Shown one piece after another: positions 25,033 through 35,199 of a DNA stretch of 64,000 bases. The first letter of the stretch is position 1. Each line of letters opens with the position of its first letter. The DNA is taken from the NCBI RefSeq assembly GCF_008728965.1, contig NZ_VSMC01000003.1:78177-142176 (forward strand), given 5' to 3'. A model generated the notes under the pieces. The model worked only from the letters and a program-made list of their open reading frames with translations, was not told the DNA's origin and did not search any database. Made by a program: the position numbers and the translations under genes. Source of the stretch: Heminiphilus faecis (lineage in GTDB: Bacteria > Bacteroidota > Bacteroidia > Bacteroidales > Muribaculaceae).

Positions 25033-26403
25033 TTAAAACGGCTCTTCTTCAGCAAAAGAATCGACAGCTATATCATGCTTCTCCGCATAAGTCTCCTTAA
25101 TAAAGAACACACAAAACGCGCCTATTAACAGAAGTACGCCTGCAAGCACTATCATGTTGAGCTGCGAGTGTCCGCCAAGCAGTCCGAACACAATACCTCC
25201 GAGAGCAGCAGCCACAATCTGAGGTATGGTTATAGTACCGTTGAAAAGGCCGAGATAAGCACCCATATGCTTACCGCTTATAGAATTGGTAAGTATGGTA
25301 AAGGGCATAGCCAACATAGCGGCCCATGCAGTACCGACCAAGAAGTAGCTGATGAAAAGCAACCACTTGTCATGGAAAAACAAAGTGGAAATAAATCCGA
25401 TGCCCCCAATTACAAGACTTATACAATAAGCCATGCGCCGGTTCTTGAAATTAGGCAATATGGCAGCCCATACGACAGAGCCTATGGCCTGTACAGCAAA
25501 CAGTATGCCGTTCCAGTTAGCTGCCTCCTGATAGTTGGCTGTCTGCGTGCCCTGTGAGGCGTCCCAGCCATAAGCCTGCTCAGCCACTCCACCAGTATTG
25601 TAGGTCCACATGTACATAAACGCAGCCCAACAGAAAAACTGCACGAGACCCACCGTCCAGAACACTTTGGGAGCCTTGATGAGCAGGTGTATGAAACCGC
25701 TCTTTTCGTTGTCATCACTCTGAGTTATGCCATGGTATTCGGCATATTCTTTGGGCGGCATCTCTTTTACCTTACAGAACGTGTATATGACACAAGCGAT
25801 AAGTATAGCAGCTCCGCCGTAAAAGGAGTATGTTACCGAGTCAGGGACTTTGTTACCTTCGGCCACATTACTGATACCTATCCAAGCAAGAACAAAAGGA
25901 ACGATAAAGCCGACTACCGAACCGGCATTACATAAAAAGCTCTGTATTGAATACGCGAGACCTTTCTGCCGCTCGTTCACCATATCGCCGACAAGCATCT
26001 TGAAAGGTTGCATAGATATGTTGATCGACAGGTCAAGAAACATAAGCGCAAACGCGCCGAATATAAGAGCCGCACCTACGGCAAGATGGAAACTGCCGGC
26101 ATTAGGCAATAGCGCCATTACGACAACCGCCAATATCGAGCCGAAAAGCAGATAAGGCAACCGGCGGCCGAAACGGTTCCATGTACGGTCGCTCAGTGTA
26201 CCGACTATAGGCTGGATGACAAGCCCCGCAAGCGGAGGCAATATCCAGAAATAACTAAGCTCGTGCGGGTCGGCACCAAGAGTGGCGAAAATACGCGAGA
26301 TGTTGGCACTCTGAAGCGCATAGGCTATCTGAACGCCGAAAAATCCGAAACTCAAGTTCCATAACTTCCAGAAACTCAAGTCGGGCTTGACTTTTGCTTT
26401 CAT
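25033..26403 (-). CDS. SLC45/GPH-like MFS sugar symporter
   Basis: A 456-residue membrane protein with about twelve helices. LSYFWILPPLAGLVIQPIVG, then GTLSDRTWNRFGRRLPYL between helices two and three, is the MFS signature in the form seen in sucrose/maltose proton symporters. The later GKHMGAYLGLFNGTITIPQI is also typical. It is expected to import a di- or oligosaccharide across the inner membrane. The neighbouring GH43 enzyme suggests an arabino- or xylo-oligosaccharide, but this is context only. A -7 box lies at 26453-26460. Confidence 0.88.
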   Translation of the reverse strand: MKAKVKPDLSFWKLWNLSFGFFGVQIAYALQSANISRIFATLGADPHELSYFWILPPLAGLVIQPIVGTLSDRTWNRFGRRLPYLLFGSILAVVVMALLPNAGSFHLAVGAALIFGAFALMFLDLSINISMQPFKMLVGDMVNERQKGLAYSIQSFLCNAGSVVGFIVPFVLAWIGISNVAEGNKVPDSVTYSFYGGAAILIACVIYTFCKVKEMPPKEYAEYHGITQSDDNEKSGFIHLLIKAPKVFWTVGLVQFFCWAAFMYMWTYNTGGVAEQAYGWDASQGTQTANYQEAANWNGILFAVQAIGSVVWAAILPNFKNRRMAYCISLVIGGIGFISTLFFHDKWLLFISYFLVGTAWAAMLAMPFTILTNSISGKHMGAYLGLFNGTITIPQIVAAALGGIVFGLLGGHSQLNMIVLAGVLLLIGAFCVFFIKETYAEKHDIAVDSFAEEEPF

Positions 26404-26715
26404 GAGTAGACAAGTGGTTTTGTATTTTACAATATCTTTAGAATTCTAACGGCAAATATAACACATTTTTTGCTTATATCCTTGATTTTATAATTTAAAA
26501 ACCGGCATAACGTCATAATTTTATAATTTGTCTGTTCAACCGGCAATGTAGAACCGAGAAATATTTTCTTTTAAATATAATAAAAAACAAAAAACTAATC
26601 ATTTAATACCTCTAACATGTAAAAATACTATTCCACAGTCCGTAGCGGTATAAAATCTCCCAAGTTTTATGTACTTTTGCAACCGGAATTAATAAAATAA
26701 GAAACAATAACGATT
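26404..26715. promoter_or_regulatory. Divergent promoter region between the sugar symporter and ychF
   Basis: The 312 AT-rich bases contain TATATTTG on the minus strand at 26453-26460 for the symporter and TACTTTTG on the plus strand at 26672-26679 for ychF. No gene or structured RNA was seen between them. Confidence 0.55.
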
Positions 26716-27819
26716 ATGGCACTTCAATGCGGCATAGTAGGACTGCCCAACGTAGGCAAGTCTACACTATTCAACTGTCTCTCCAATGCAAAGGCTCAGT
26801 CAGCCAATTTCCCTTTCTGTACCATCGAGCCAAACGTAGGCGTGATAACAGTGCCTGACGAACGTCTTACAAAACTTGTGGAGATGTGTCAGCCGAAGAG
26901 CGTGGTACCCGCGACAGTGGAGATAGTGGATATAGCCGGCCTCGTAAAGGGCGCAAGCAAAGGCGAGGGTCTCGGCAACAAATTTCTTGCCAACATACGA
27001 GAGACCGATGCCATAATACATGTACTGCGCTGCTTTGACGACGACAACATAACACATGTAGACGGAAACGTGGATCCCGTACGCGATAAAGAAATAATAG
27101 ACTACGAACTGCAACTCAAGGACCTTGAGACTGTAGAAGCGCGTATAGCCAAAACTCAGAAACAGGCACAGACCGGCGGCGATAAAACGGCCAAGATGCA
27201 ATATGAAGTACTGTGCCGGTTCAAAGAGTCACTTGACCAAGGAAAACCAGCACGCTCAGTGACATTTGACAGCGTGGACGAGCAGCGTTTCGCCCGCGAC
27301 TTGTTTCTGCTTACCAACAAACCGGTATTATATGTATGTAATGTAGACGACGCATCGGCTGCGACAGGCAACAGCTACGTGGAAGCGGTAAAAGAGGCGA
27401 TAAAAGATGAAAACGCGCAGCTTCTTATAGTAGCCGCACAAACCGAAGCGGACATAGCGGAACTCGACACTTGGGAGGAGCGTCAGGAATTTCTAAATGA
27501 AATAGGCCTTGAAGAGTCGGGTGTCAGCCGATTGATACGCTCGGCTTATGCGCTGCTTAATCTGCAGACATATTTTACAGCAGGTCCCGACGAGGTAAGA
27601 GCTTGGACCTTCATGCGTGGATCCAAAGCGCCTCAATGTGCCGGCATAATACACACCGACTTTGAAAAAGGGTTCATACGGGCTGAAGTCATCAAATATG
27701 ACGACTACGTTACACTTGGTGGCGAAAACGGAGTTAAAGAAGCCGGTAAACTCGGCATCGAAGGAAAAGAATATGTAGTCCAAGACGGCGACATAATGCA
27801 CTTCCGCTTCAACGTGTAA
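26716..27819 (+). CDS. ychF: Redox-regulated ATPase/GTPase YchF (Obg family)
   Basis: The 367-residue product has the Obg-type G domain: G1 [10 protein letters not shown]3 [17 protein letters not shown] (the segment between the two parts inserts a coiled coil), and an NVDD motif in place of NKxD, which explains ATP preference. The C-terminal TGS domain ([29 protein letters not shown]) is intact. YchF binds ribosomes and affects stress responses. Length and start are standard. Confidence 0.97.
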   Translation: MALQCGIVGLPNVGKSTLFNCLSNAKAQSANFPFCTIEPNVGVITVPDERLTKLVEMCQPKSVVPATVEIVDIAGLVKGASKGEGLGNKFLANIRETDAIIHVLRCFDDDNITHVDGNVDPVRDKEIIDYELQLKDLETVEARIAKTQKQAQTGGDKTAKMQYEVLCRFKESLDQGKPARSVTFDSVDEQRFARDLFLLTNKPVLYVCNVDDASAATGNSYVEAVKEAIKDENAQLLIVAAQTEADIAELDTWEERQEFLNEIGLEESGVSRLIRSAYALLNLQTYFTAGPDEVRAWTFMRGSKAPQCAGIIHTDFEKGFIRAEVIKYDDYVTLGGENGVKEAGKLGIEGKEYVVQDGDIMHFRFNV

Positions 27820-27848
27820 ACTTTTCAGTAAAAGTCCGCGTTATTTAA

Positions 27849-29066
27849 ATGAATGTTTCAACGATTTTAGATATGAGCGGGAAATTGCAAATATTTATTG
27901 CAATACTTATCATTTATCCTCTGGGGTCGGCAGCTCAGGGGATAGATGAGATTATTGCTGCCTTAAAGTCGGCCGATTGTTATGAAGCGACAGTCGACTA
28001 TCAGGTATTGATGTCGCTTCAAGACGATGTGGCCTATAAAATCAGGTTAAATTCAATGCAGGCGCAAGGCGACACTCTCGCGCCTTGCGATTACCTGATC
28101 GATTGGACCTTAGAGACTCCATCTGGAAACACGTCAGGCTTCTCGGCCTACTTCGATGGCAATGCCTACAACTTTCGAGGCGACCGGTTGCTTGAATATC
28201 ATTATTCATGGGATTCCATACCGTTTAAACCCAGAGGAATGTCGGCGGCCGCCTTGCCCGGAGTACAGCGTCAGGCCCAATTTACCGGACTGCTTCCGCA
28301 GTTTATAGCCGAAGAGTTGTCAAATATAGCACAAAATGAAGATTTCCGCTACACATGTCACACCGACACAACGGTGAATGACATACGATGTGTTGCTGTT
28401 GACGGAGAGATGGTCATGAGCGGAGTCACATACAAGGAATTCATGTATGCTTTTGACCACACGACCATGATGCCGGTATATATCGAACTGGAGAATAATC
28501 CGGGGGCACTTGCCGAACAAACCATAACGGCAGCCTACAGCAATACAGCAGAACGATGCCAGACGCTTGGAGAAGATGTCCTTAAAAACACTTACCCTGA
28601 AATTTTCGAAAAATACAGGGAAAGCAATTATGCGATAGAAAATCTTCCCGGACAACGTCTGCCCGGTTTCGCACTACCGACCACAACACGCGAACGTTAC
28701 TCAAGACGTCTCGGCGATTCATTTCGCTGCCCTACCCTGCTTGTGCTTCTTGATCCGACCTCATCTTTTGCTGAAGCCACAGTCAAAGCCATACGTTCGG
28801 CCGTAGACTCACTTCCATATAATGCCGACGTCATATGGGCATTTGTAAGCAACAATACCGACGAAATTGAAAGCGTGATACCGTCGGTGCGCCCGGGCGA
28901 ACACCTCTTGACCAGCGCCAAGTCGCTTGCCCGCGATTGCGGAGCCGCCGCATTTCCGGTTACTGTCATAACACGTGCCGACGGTACCGTAGCCGACGTG
29001 GTGATCGGATACAACAATGACCTCACTCCGGTTGTTATACAAAAAGCGGCATTGGCCGTAAAATAA
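27849..29066 (+). CDS. Exported protein with a thioredoxin-like C-terminal domain lacking the CxxC motif
   Basis: The 405-residue product carries a signal peptide (FIAILIIYPLGSAAQG). The ATG at 27873 would give a tighter signal and is an alternative start. Residues about 30-250 resemble the beta-rich domain that precedes TlpA-type thioredoxins in Bacteroidetes. The C-terminal 150 residues (LPGFALPTTTRERY, CPTLLVLLDPTSSFAEATVKAIRSA, FPVTVITRADGTVADVVIG) follow the thioredoxin fold, but the active-site CxxC is replaced by DPTSSF, so thiol chemistry is unlikely. It sits 27 bases before tpx, perhaps in one unit. Function unknown. Confidence 0.65.
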   Translation: MNVSTILDMSGKLQIFIAILIIYPLGSAAQGIDEIIAALKSADCYEATVDYQVLMSLQDDVAYKIRLNSMQAQGDTLAPCDYLIDWTLETPSGNTSGFSAYFDGNAYNFRGDRLLEYHYSWDSIPFKPRGMSAAALPGVQRQAQFTGLLPQFIAEELSNIAQNEDFRYTCHTDTTVNDIRCVAVDGEMVMSGVTYKEFMYAFDHTTMMPVYIELENNPGALAEQTITAAYSNTAERCQTLGEDVLKNTYPEIFEKYRESNYAIENLPGQRLPGFALPTTTRERYSRRLGDSFRCPTLLVLLDPTSSFAEATVKAIRSAVDSLPYNADVIWAFVSNNTDEIESVIPSVRPGEHLLTSAKSLARDCGAAAFPVTVITRADGTVADVVIGYNNDLTPVVIQKAALAVK

Positions 29067-29093
29067 AAATTATCTAACAAACTTTATGTAATT

Positions 29094-29591
29094 ATGGAAA
29101 CCGTATATTTCACCGGAAACGCGTGTCACACATCATGCAATCTTCCCGAAGTAGGAACAAAAGCCCCCGACTTCACTCTTGTTGATGCCGATCTTAAAGA
29201 GGTCAATCTTGAGTCGTTTCCCGGCAAAAAGATAGTTCTCAATATATTTCCCAGCCTCGACACAGCCGTATGCGCCATGAGCGTACGAAAATTCAACGAA
29301 AAAGCAGCAGGCAAAAAAGGAGCTGTGGTACTATGTGTGTCAATGGACCTGCCGTTTGCAGCCAAGCGCTTCTGCACTGTAGAGAATATAGCCGACGTAT
29401 ATCCTGCATCAGCATTCCGCTCGCCCGAGTTTGTCAAAGAATATGGCGTTGAACTCGTTGACGGTCCGTTGAAAGGGCTGCTCGCACGTGCAGTCATAAT
29501 CATAGACGAGAACCGCAATGTCATATATCGCGAGCTGGTCGACGAGATAACTCACGAGCCAGATTATGAGGCAGCATTGAAAATGATCTGA
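29094..29591 (+). CDS. tpx: Thiol peroxidase (atypical 2-Cys peroxiredoxin)
   Basis: The 165-residue product matches Tpx, with PDFTLVDADL, the peroxidatic cysteine Cys60 in SLDTAVCAMSVRKFN and the resolving cysteine Cys94 in KRFCTVENI. It reduces hydrogen and alkyl peroxides with thioredoxin as donor, in cytoplasm or periplasm. No signal peptide is seen. It converges on the fdtA gene with only seven bases between the stops. Confidence 0.96.
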   Translation: METVYFTGNACHTSCNLPEVGTKAPDFTLVDADLKEVNLESFPGKKIVLNIFPSLDTAVCAMSVRKFNEKAAGKKGAVVLCVSMDLPFAAKRFCTVENIADVYPASAFRSPEFVKEYGVELVDGPLKGLLARAVIIIDENRNVIYRELVDEITHEPDYEAALKMI

Positions 29592-29598
29592 CGCAAGA

Positions 29599-30048
29599 CT
29601 AACACTTTGTATCTAAAAACTCACTGTAGAGGCGGATATAGTCCGCCTCTTCATATATGTCGGAAGCAAGAACCATACACACGGCTCCGGGCGAAAAGTT
29701 ATCGATAGAACGCCATATGCCCGAAACTACCAAAAGTCCTTCGGCAGGCTCGCTCATATGGTAAGTGCGCTTATTACACCCGTCATCGACAGTTATATCG
29801 AAACTACCATGTAAAGCCACTATTATCTGATCAAGGCTTTTATGAGAATGATGTCCGCGCGACACACCGGCCGGCACATCATATATAAAATATACCCGCT
29901 TTATTACGAATCCTTCTATCGATCCATTTTCGATGACAGCGATAGTACCGGTCGATGAATCACCGTGAGTGTCAAGAGTTATCAGCCGACAACTGTCAAT
30001 CGAGGCAATACGTCTATCGTCTTGTTCTTTATCAGCATGCATAATCAT
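29599..30048 (-). CDS. FdtA/QdtA-type dTDP-4-keto-6-deoxyhexose 3,4-ketoisomerase (cupin)
   Basis: The 149-residue protein has the small cupin pattern of sugar 3,4-ketoisomerases: [52 protein letters not shown] and [13 protein letters not shown]. The His-rich RGHHSH segment holds the active site. The enzyme moves the keto group from C4 to C3 of dTDP-4-keto-6-deoxyglucose, preparing it for amination by the adjacent DegT-type enzyme. Its start overlaps the upstream gene by 17 bases. FdtA versus QdtA differ in C4 stereochemistry and cannot be separated by eye. Confidence 0.87.
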   Translation of the reverse strand: MIMHADKEQDDRRIASIDSCRLITLDTHGDSSTGTIAVIENGSIEGFVIKRVYFIYDVPAGVSRGHHSHKSLDQIIVALHGSFDITVDDGCNKRTYHMSEPAEGLLVVSGIWRSIDNFSPGAVCMVLASDIYEEADYIRLYSEFLDTKC

Positions 30049-31159
30049 TGATTATTTCAGATATATCACCGGCATCGGCCAAAGAGATACATACCGGATT
30101 GACCGGAAGACTCACTACCTCGCGTGCAAGAGCCTCAGTTATCGGATAACGGCTAAAAACGCCGTTTTTATAACAAGACTGCAAGTGAGGGGGCACCGGA
30201 TAGTGTACGTCTGTCTCCACTCCACATCGCAACATATAACGACGAAAATGCTCACGATCGCCAACACGCACGACATATTGATGCCATACATGTCCGGCAG
30301 AGCCATAATCAGGGAGCATCACAAGCTTATTTACGATTCTACTTCGGTATATAGCGGCTATAGCTCTCCGTCTTTCATTCAAAGCATCTATATCCTGAAG
30401 TTTTATACGGAGCATGGCAGCCTGTATAGGGTCGAGCCTACTGTTGTAACCGCAATAAATCTTGTCATACCGGTCATTACCGCCATAATTTCCCAAGGCC
30501 CTTACCGTATCGGCCAACGCGGCGTCATCGGTGGTCACGGCACCGGCATCGCCGAGCGCCCCGAGATTTTTCGTAGGGTAAAAACTGAATGCCGCAGCAT
30601 CGCCAAGATGGCCGGTACGTTCTGCTCCGACAAAGGCGCCTATGGCCTGAGCATTATCCTCTATAATTTTCAATCCGTAATTATTGGCGATTTCGCGTAT
30701 GACCTCCATTTCACACGGTCTGCCATAGAGATGTACCGGCATTATGGCACGAGTGCGCGGAGTCACGGCATCGGCAATTGCATTAACATCGATATTGTAA
30801 GACATCATGTCGGACTCTACCGGAACCGGCACAAGCCCTGCATGAGTCACAGCAAGGAATGTAGCGATATATGTATTGGCCGGCACAATAACTTCGTCAC
30901 CGGGTGACATAACTCCGAGAGCGATATATGACAGCAGTATGAGACGTAATGCGTCAAGCCCGTTGGCTGTGCCTACAGCATACCGGCAACCGCAGAATGC
31001 GGCAAGTTCACATTCAAACTCCTCGACCTCACGACCGCCTACATAGCGGCCACCGGCTATAACATGTGAACATACATCGCGCAGTCGGGCGGCATAGGGT
31101 TCATTGACCAGCCCGAGATCAAGAAAAGGATATTTACGAACGCTTTTACTGCAATCCAT
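30032..31159 (-). CDS. DegT/DnrJ/EryC1/StrS aminotransferase (FdtB-like)
   Basis: The 375-residue PLP enzyme starts at the ATG at 31159 ([19 protein letters not shown]); an upstream ATG would add 21 non-homologous residues. Key motifs are [47 protein letters not shown] and the PLP-lysine motif [14 protein letters not shown]. Members aminate nucleotide-bound keto sugars. With the upstream RfbA and downstream ketoisomerase, the likely product is a dTDP-3-amino-3,6-dideoxyhexose such as Fuc3N or Qui3N. It overlaps rfbA by 14 bases. No rmlB (dehydratase) or N-acyltransferase is adjacent, so the route is completed elsewhere. Confidence 0.9.
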   Translation of the reverse strand: MDCSKSVRKYPFLDLGLVNEPYAARLRDVCSHVIAGGRYVGGREVEEFECELAAFCGCRYAVGTANGLDALRLILLSYIALGVMSPGDEVIVPANTYIATFLAVTHAGLVPVPVESDMMSYNIDVNAIADAVTPRTRAIMPVHLYGRPCEMEVIREIANNYGLKIIEDNAQAIGAFVGAERTGHLGDAAAFSFYPTKNLGALGDAGAVTTDDAALADTVRALGNYGGNDRYDKIYCGYNSRLDPIQAAMLRIKLQDIDALNERRRAIAAIYRSRIVNKLVMLPDYGSAGHVWHQYVVRVGDREHFRRYMLRCGVETDVHYPVPPHLQSCYKNGVFSRYPITEALAREVVSLPVNPVCISLADAGDISEIINDYAC

Positions 31160-32030
31160 TTTCAGCAAGTTGCATAAGATATGCTCCGTAAGCGTTATTA
31201 GCCATAGGTGCGGCAAGAGCAAGCAGTTGTGAGCCGGTTATATAACCTTTCCTGAATGCGATCTCCTCAAGCGCGGCAACATGAAAACCCTGACGCTTCT
31301 CTACCGACTCTATAAAAGCCGACGCTTCCTGCAGCGAGTCCACAGTACCAGTATCAAGCCATGCGAATCCTCGCCCGAGCAGCTTAACCGCCAATGATCT
31401 GCGTTCAAGATATTCAAGGTTTACAGAAGTTATTTCCAGCTCACCCCGAGCCGAAGGCTTCACTCCCTTGGCTATCTTCACGACATCGTTGGGATAAAAA
31501 TATAGGCCTACAACCGCATAGTCCGATACCGGGAACTCCGGTTTTTCCTGAATATCCACCGCATTTCCCTCTTTGTCAAAATCAACTACACCGTAACGCT
31601 GTGGATCTTTAACCTTATAAGCAAATATAACGCTCTTTCTCTGTTGTGCAGTAATGCGTGCGGCATCAAGAAGCATGCCGGTAAAGCCTTGTCCGTAAAA
31701 TATGTTGTCGCCAAGTACGAGACATACGTCATCATCTCCGATAAAACGCTCTCCGATAATAAAAGCCTGCGCGAGCCCTTCCGGCTTGGGTTGCTCGGCA
31801 TAACTGAACTTGACTCCTATAGCTGCTCCATCTCCAAGCAACCTTTTAAAGCCGGGAAGGTCATCGGGAGTCGATATGATCAGGATATCTCGAATTCCGG
31901 CAAGCATCAATACCGATATCGGATAATATATCATTGGCTTGTCATAGACCGGCAGAAGCTGTTTGGATACACCTTTTGTAATCGGGTACAGCCGGGTACC
32001 GCTTCCACCGGCAAGAACTATTCCTTTCAT
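31146..32030 (-). CDS. rfbA: Glucose-1-phosphate thymidylyltransferase
   Basis: The 294-residue product has the nucleotidyltransferase signature [36 protein letters not shown] split over its N-terminus, plus [29 protein letters not shown] and [14 protein letters not shown]. It makes dTDP-glucose from dTTP and glucose-1-phosphate, the entry step to dTDP-deoxysugars. It is the first gene of the rfbA-fdtB-fdtA trio. No clear promoter box was found upstream. Confidence 0.96.
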   Translation of the reverse strand: MKGIVLAGGSGTRLYPITKGVSKQLLPVYDKPMIYYPISVLMLAGIRDILIISTPDDLPGFKRLLGDGAAIGVKFSYAEQPKPEGLAQAFIIGERFIGDDDVCLVLGDNIFYGQGFTGMLLDAARITAQQRKSVIFAYKVKDPQRYGVVDFDKEGNAVDIQEKPEFPVSDYAVVGLYFYPNDVVKIAKGVKPSARGELEITSVNLEYLERRSLAVKLLGRGFAWLDTGTVDSLQEASAFIESVEKRQGFHVAALEEIAFRKGYITGSQLLALAAPMANNAYGAYLMQLAENGLQ

Positions 32031-32124
32031 TTTCGTACTTATTGTATTTGTTGCGCAATTTACTAATTTTTTATCAAACCGGCATTATTAGCCGCAACTA
32101 ATTAAAAGACGACAGAAATCAATA

Positions 32125-32156
32125 TTTGTACATACCGATTAAAAACAATATCTTTG
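32125..32156 (+). promoter_or_regulatory. Consensus promoter of the yccF-like gene
   Basis: TTTG at 32125-32128, a 20-base spacer and TATCTTTG at 32149-32156 form an ideal Bacteroidetes promoter, 20 bases before the ATG. Confidence 0.75.
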
Positions 32157-32175
32157 CATACAACGTTATCAGAAA

Positions 32176-32541
32176 ATGAATCTGTTTTTAAATATCATCT
32201 GGATCGTATTCGGCGGCTTCGCCATAGCCATAGAGTATATAGTATCAAGTGTGGCGATGATGTGTACCATAATCGGCATACCTTTCGGGCTGCAAACACT
32301 TAAACTTGCGGCAGTGGCTCTCGTGCCGTTTGGCACCAAAGTATTGCCGTCGTCTCCTTCCAACGGATGCCTGAACGCCATACTCAACGTAATCTGGTGG
32401 TTTGTCGGAGGCATACCCATCGCGCTTACACATGTAGGCTTCGGACTGCTGTTTTTCATCACCATAGTGGGTATACCTTTCGGAGTACAACACTTCAAAC
32501 TTGCCCGGCTTGCATTGAATCCTTTCGGCAAGACTGTATAA
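32176..32541 (+). CDS. YccF domain-containing inner membrane protein
   Basis: The 121-residue protein consists of two YccF repeats, each a membrane segment followed by the IGIPFG.Q..KLA..AL.PFG motif (TIIGIPFGLQTLKLAAVALVPFG and TIVGIPFGVQHFKLARLALNPFG). About four membrane segments are predicted. Function of the family is not known. It is a single gene under a consensus promoter. Confidence 0.92.
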   Translation: MNLFLNIIWIVFGGFAIAIEYIVSSVAMMCTIIGIPFGLQTLKLAAVALVPFGTKVLPSSPSNGCLNAILNVIWWFVGGIPIALTHVGFGLLFFITIVGIPFGVQHFKLARLALNPFGKTV

Positions 32542-32642
32542 CGAGGCAATGTAAAAATACATCATGACGGCCTTATCAACAGACACGCCGGCATCACGGT
32601 GCAGTCAGGACGCTAACGGTATGGCCGAGTACATCGTATTGT

Positions 32643-33152
32643 CTAAACGTCAGAGTAGCGCAATTGGTTAAGAGCCCTTAATACGTTGCATAAAATACGG
32701 CTCCAATAGACCTCAAAGTCTTCTTTTACAGCGATAAGGCCGAGAATGACAAGTTCTTCAGGCACATCCTTCACGGTTTCGAGAAAGTTGTAAAACACCT
32801 GAAATATGTCGGCAAGTCCCTCCGAAATAGATGCGGCTATGGGTGTGTCGGAATACTTCATATCCTCCTCAAACACTTCAAGATATGTATCATCAGGACC
32901 AAGCAGATTCTCAACGCCGCGACGAATCGCGTCATAATAATCTTCTTCGAGTTTTCCGTCTATATATGCATCCTCGAGCACACTGTCTATCTTAAGGTCA
33001 GACGCCGAAATGTATATACGTGGCAACAGCCTCAACATCGAAGCCACAAAATTGTCACGATCAGCTTCACGAGCCCGTTCAAGAGCCTGACAATACTCGT
33101 TGCAAAGCGCAATAAAGGCAAGAGCATTATTATTTATCGATTTCCGGTCCAT
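32643..33152 (-). CDS. DUF5063 domain-containing protein
   Basis: A 169-residue, mostly helical, acidic cytoplasmic protein. FIALCNEYCQALERARE at the start, LRLLPRIYISASDL, and YWSRILCNVLRALNQL at the end match my recollection of DUF5063, a Bacteroidetes family of unknown role. It overlaps nadD by 23 bases and ends the yicC-gmk-nadD operon, which suggests a housekeeping function. Confidence 0.8.
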   Translation of the reverse strand: MDRKSINNNALAFIALCNEYCQALERAREADRDNFVASMLRLLPRIYISASDLKIDSVLEDAYIDGKLEEDYYDAIRRGVENLLGPDDTYLEVFEEDMKYSDTPIAASISEGLADIFQVFYNFLETVKDVPEELVILGLIAVKEDFEVYWSRILCNVLRALNQLRYSDV

Positions 33153-33732
33153 CGTTGTTTATATACAGTTTGTTGTTTATGATATATTCATATACCTGCG
33201 AAGGCAAGAAAAAGTTCATGTCCTTTCCCTCCGATATGCCTTCGCGGACAAATGACGATGACAACTCAATGACAGGAGCTTTAATCTGAATCACACGCGG
33301 GTCATCGATATCTCCAAGTTCGTAACCGGGACGCGGATAAATCATCAGTCCGAATTCATCAAGGATAGCCTCACTATCTCTCCATCCGCTGAAACCGCCC
33401 CAATTATCGCTGCCTATAATCAGTCTGAAACTTTTATCTGGATAACGAGTTGCAAGAGTTCGCAAAGTAGTTATAGTATAAGATGGCCGCGGGAGCGACA
33501 ACTCTATGTCACAACTGTCTATCACGGAAGAGAGTCCACAAGCTATTTCAAGCATGGCAAACCTGTGACTGTCGAGGGCCAGCATCTTATCGGACTTAAA
33601 CGGGCTACGAGGTGACAATACAAGCCATACCCTGTCGACAGGACCGTATTGCGCGATGTAGGACGCAAGCATAAGGTGCCCCGAATGAATAGGATTGAAT
33701 GACCCGCCCAATACACCTATAACTTCTTTCAC
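33130..33732 (-). CDS. nadD: Nicotinate-nucleotide adenylyltransferase
   Basis: The 200-residue protein has the nucleotidyltransferase motifs GGSFNPIHSGHLMLA and SSSFVREGISEG, with LIIGSDNWGGFSGWRDSEAIL between. It converts nicotinate mononucleotide to nicotinate adenine dinucleotide in NAD synthesis. Its start overlaps gmk by four bases, so translation is coupled. nadC of the same pathway lies at 46500. Confidence 0.95.
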   Translation of the reverse strand: MKEVIGVLGGSFNPIHSGHLMLASYIAQYGPVDRVWLVLSPRSPFKSDKMLALDSHRFAMLEIACGLSSVIDSCDIELSLPRPSYTITTLRTLATRYPDKSFRLIIGSDNWGGFSGWRDSEAILDEFGLMIYPRPGYELGDIDDPRVIQIKAPVIELSSSFVREGISEGKDMNFFLPSQVYEYIINNKLYINNDGPEIDK

Positions 33733-34310
33733 TTGGATAAGAAATCGGTTATGACCTTGTGTACTTCCGCTATAGCCTCGGAAAGGACATCATTTACCAC
33801 CGTGACATCATATTCAGGGGCAAATGTCAATTCATATGCGGCTTTGCCAACACGCTCCTCGATTACTTCCGGAGCATCTGTAGCACGCTTCTCCAGTCTT
33901 GTACGCAACTCATCAATAGACGGTGGCATTATAAAAACAGACAATGCCCTGTCTCCATATATACGCTTCACGTTCATGGCGCCTTTAACGTCAATGTCAA
34001 GCACGATATTATGTCCGCTATTGATCACCCGGTCTATTTCGCTACGCAAAGTGCCATAAAACCGGCCCTGATAGACTTCTTCGTATTCGACAAAATCACC
34101 GGTATCAATCTTACGCCTGAATTCGTCTTCGGTAAGGAAGTAGTAGTGGACACCATGCTCCTCTCCTTCTCGTGGCGCACGGCTTGTAGCCGATACGGAG
34201 AAACGCATGTCTATATCGCCTTTTTCAAACAACGCGTTTATAATGGTCGACTTACCGCAGCCCGACGGCGCCGATACAATAATAATCTTACCGGACATAC
34301 TCTCCATCAC
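33729..34310 (-). CDS. gmk: Guanylate kinase
   Basis: The 193-residue product shows the P-loop SAPSGCGKSTI, the GMP-binding SVSATSRAPREGEEHGVHYYF, and VLDIDVKGAMNVK, in the usual order. It phosphorylates GMP and dGMP. The ATG at 34310 overlaps the yicC stop by four bases; a second ATG at 34298 (MSGKI) could be the actual start. Confidence 0.96.
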   Translation of the reverse strand: MMESMSGKIIIVSAPSGCGKSTIINALFEKGDIDMRFSVSATSRAPREGEEHGVHYYFLTEDEFRRKIDTGDFVEYEEVYQGRFYGTLRSEIDRVINSGHNIVLDIDVKGAMNVKRIYGDRALSVFIMPPSIDELRTRLEKRATDAPEVIEERVGKAAYELTFAPEYDVTVVNDVLSEAIAEVHKVITDFLSK

Positions 34311-35182
34311 ATTACATTAAGCACCTGTTCCTTTATCTGCTCAAGCTCGTCTTTCATCTTAACGACTATCTTCTGCATCTCGGCATGGTTGGATTTAGAA
34401 CCCAATGTATTGATTTCACGCCCCATCTCCTGACTTATGAAACCTAACTTCTTGCCTTGCCCCGAACCGCTTTCCATAGTCTCCATAAAATAATTGAGAT
34501 GCTGTGCAAGACGCTGCTTCTCTTCGTTTACATCCAACTTTTCTATATAAAAAATCATCTCCTGCTCAAGCCGGTTCTTGTCAAATGCCACACCATCAAG
34601 TTTTGACAGGTTATCCATGATTCGAGCACGTATCTTGTTCACCCGCTCCTTTTCATAAGGCTCCACCGCAGTCAGAAGTTCTCTTATATTATCAATCTTT
34701 TTTGTAAAGAACTCGTAAAGTTTACGACCCTCTTTCTCCCGAAACTGCATAAGAGCCTCTATAGCGTTGCTTACCGCGTCAAAAAGCACATTGGCATCCT
34801 CTTCCGATATCGCTGCCGGAAGTTCGCTTTTGATTGTCTCGGGAAATCTGAGCAATACGCTGTACCAATCATCAGGCCAAGCTATACCAAGCTGACGAGC
34901 CATCTCTTCCACCTGACCCTTGTATGAGGCCATAAGCGGGACATTGAGCGACACAGTAGGCTCCGCTCCTATCGACTCGGCATAAATCTGAAAGTCTACC
35001 TTACCACGTTCAAGTCGCGCCGCTATCATGTTGCGGAACGACAGCTCTTTTTCGCGGAATGCCGCAGGCACACGCGACGTTATATCAAGTTGCTTACTGT
35101 TAAGCGATTTTATCTCGACTGTTATTTTTTTATTCGGGATAGCGGCAATCGACTTGCCAAACCCTGTCATGGAAAGTATCAT
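34307..35182 (-). CDS. yicC: YicC family endoribonuclease
   Basis: The 291-residue protein starts MILSMTGFGKSIA and ends with the conserved EMGREINTLGSKSNHAEM..IVV.MKDELEQIKEQ. This is the YicC/YloC family, with endoribonuclease activity reported for members. It is the first gene of the four-gene operon yicC-gmk-nadD-DUF5063. A TAATTTTG box is present 17 bases upstream (35200-35207). Confidence 0.94.
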   Translation of the reverse strand: MILSMTGFGKSIAAIPNKKITVEIKSLNSKQLDITSRVPAAFREKELSFRNMIAARLERGKVDFQIYAESIGAEPTVSLNVPLMASYKGQVEEMARQLGIAWPDDWYSVLLRFPETIKSELPAAISEEDANVLFDAVSNAIEALMQFREKEGRKLYEFFTKKIDNIRELLTAVEPYEKERVNKIRARIMDNLSKLDGVAFDKNRLEQEMIFYIEKLDVNEEKQRLAQHLNYFMETMESGSGQGKKLGFISQEMGREINTLGSKSNHAEMQKIVVKMKDELEQIKEQVLNVM

Positions 35183-35199
35183 GGGCTGTTATTTTCTCA

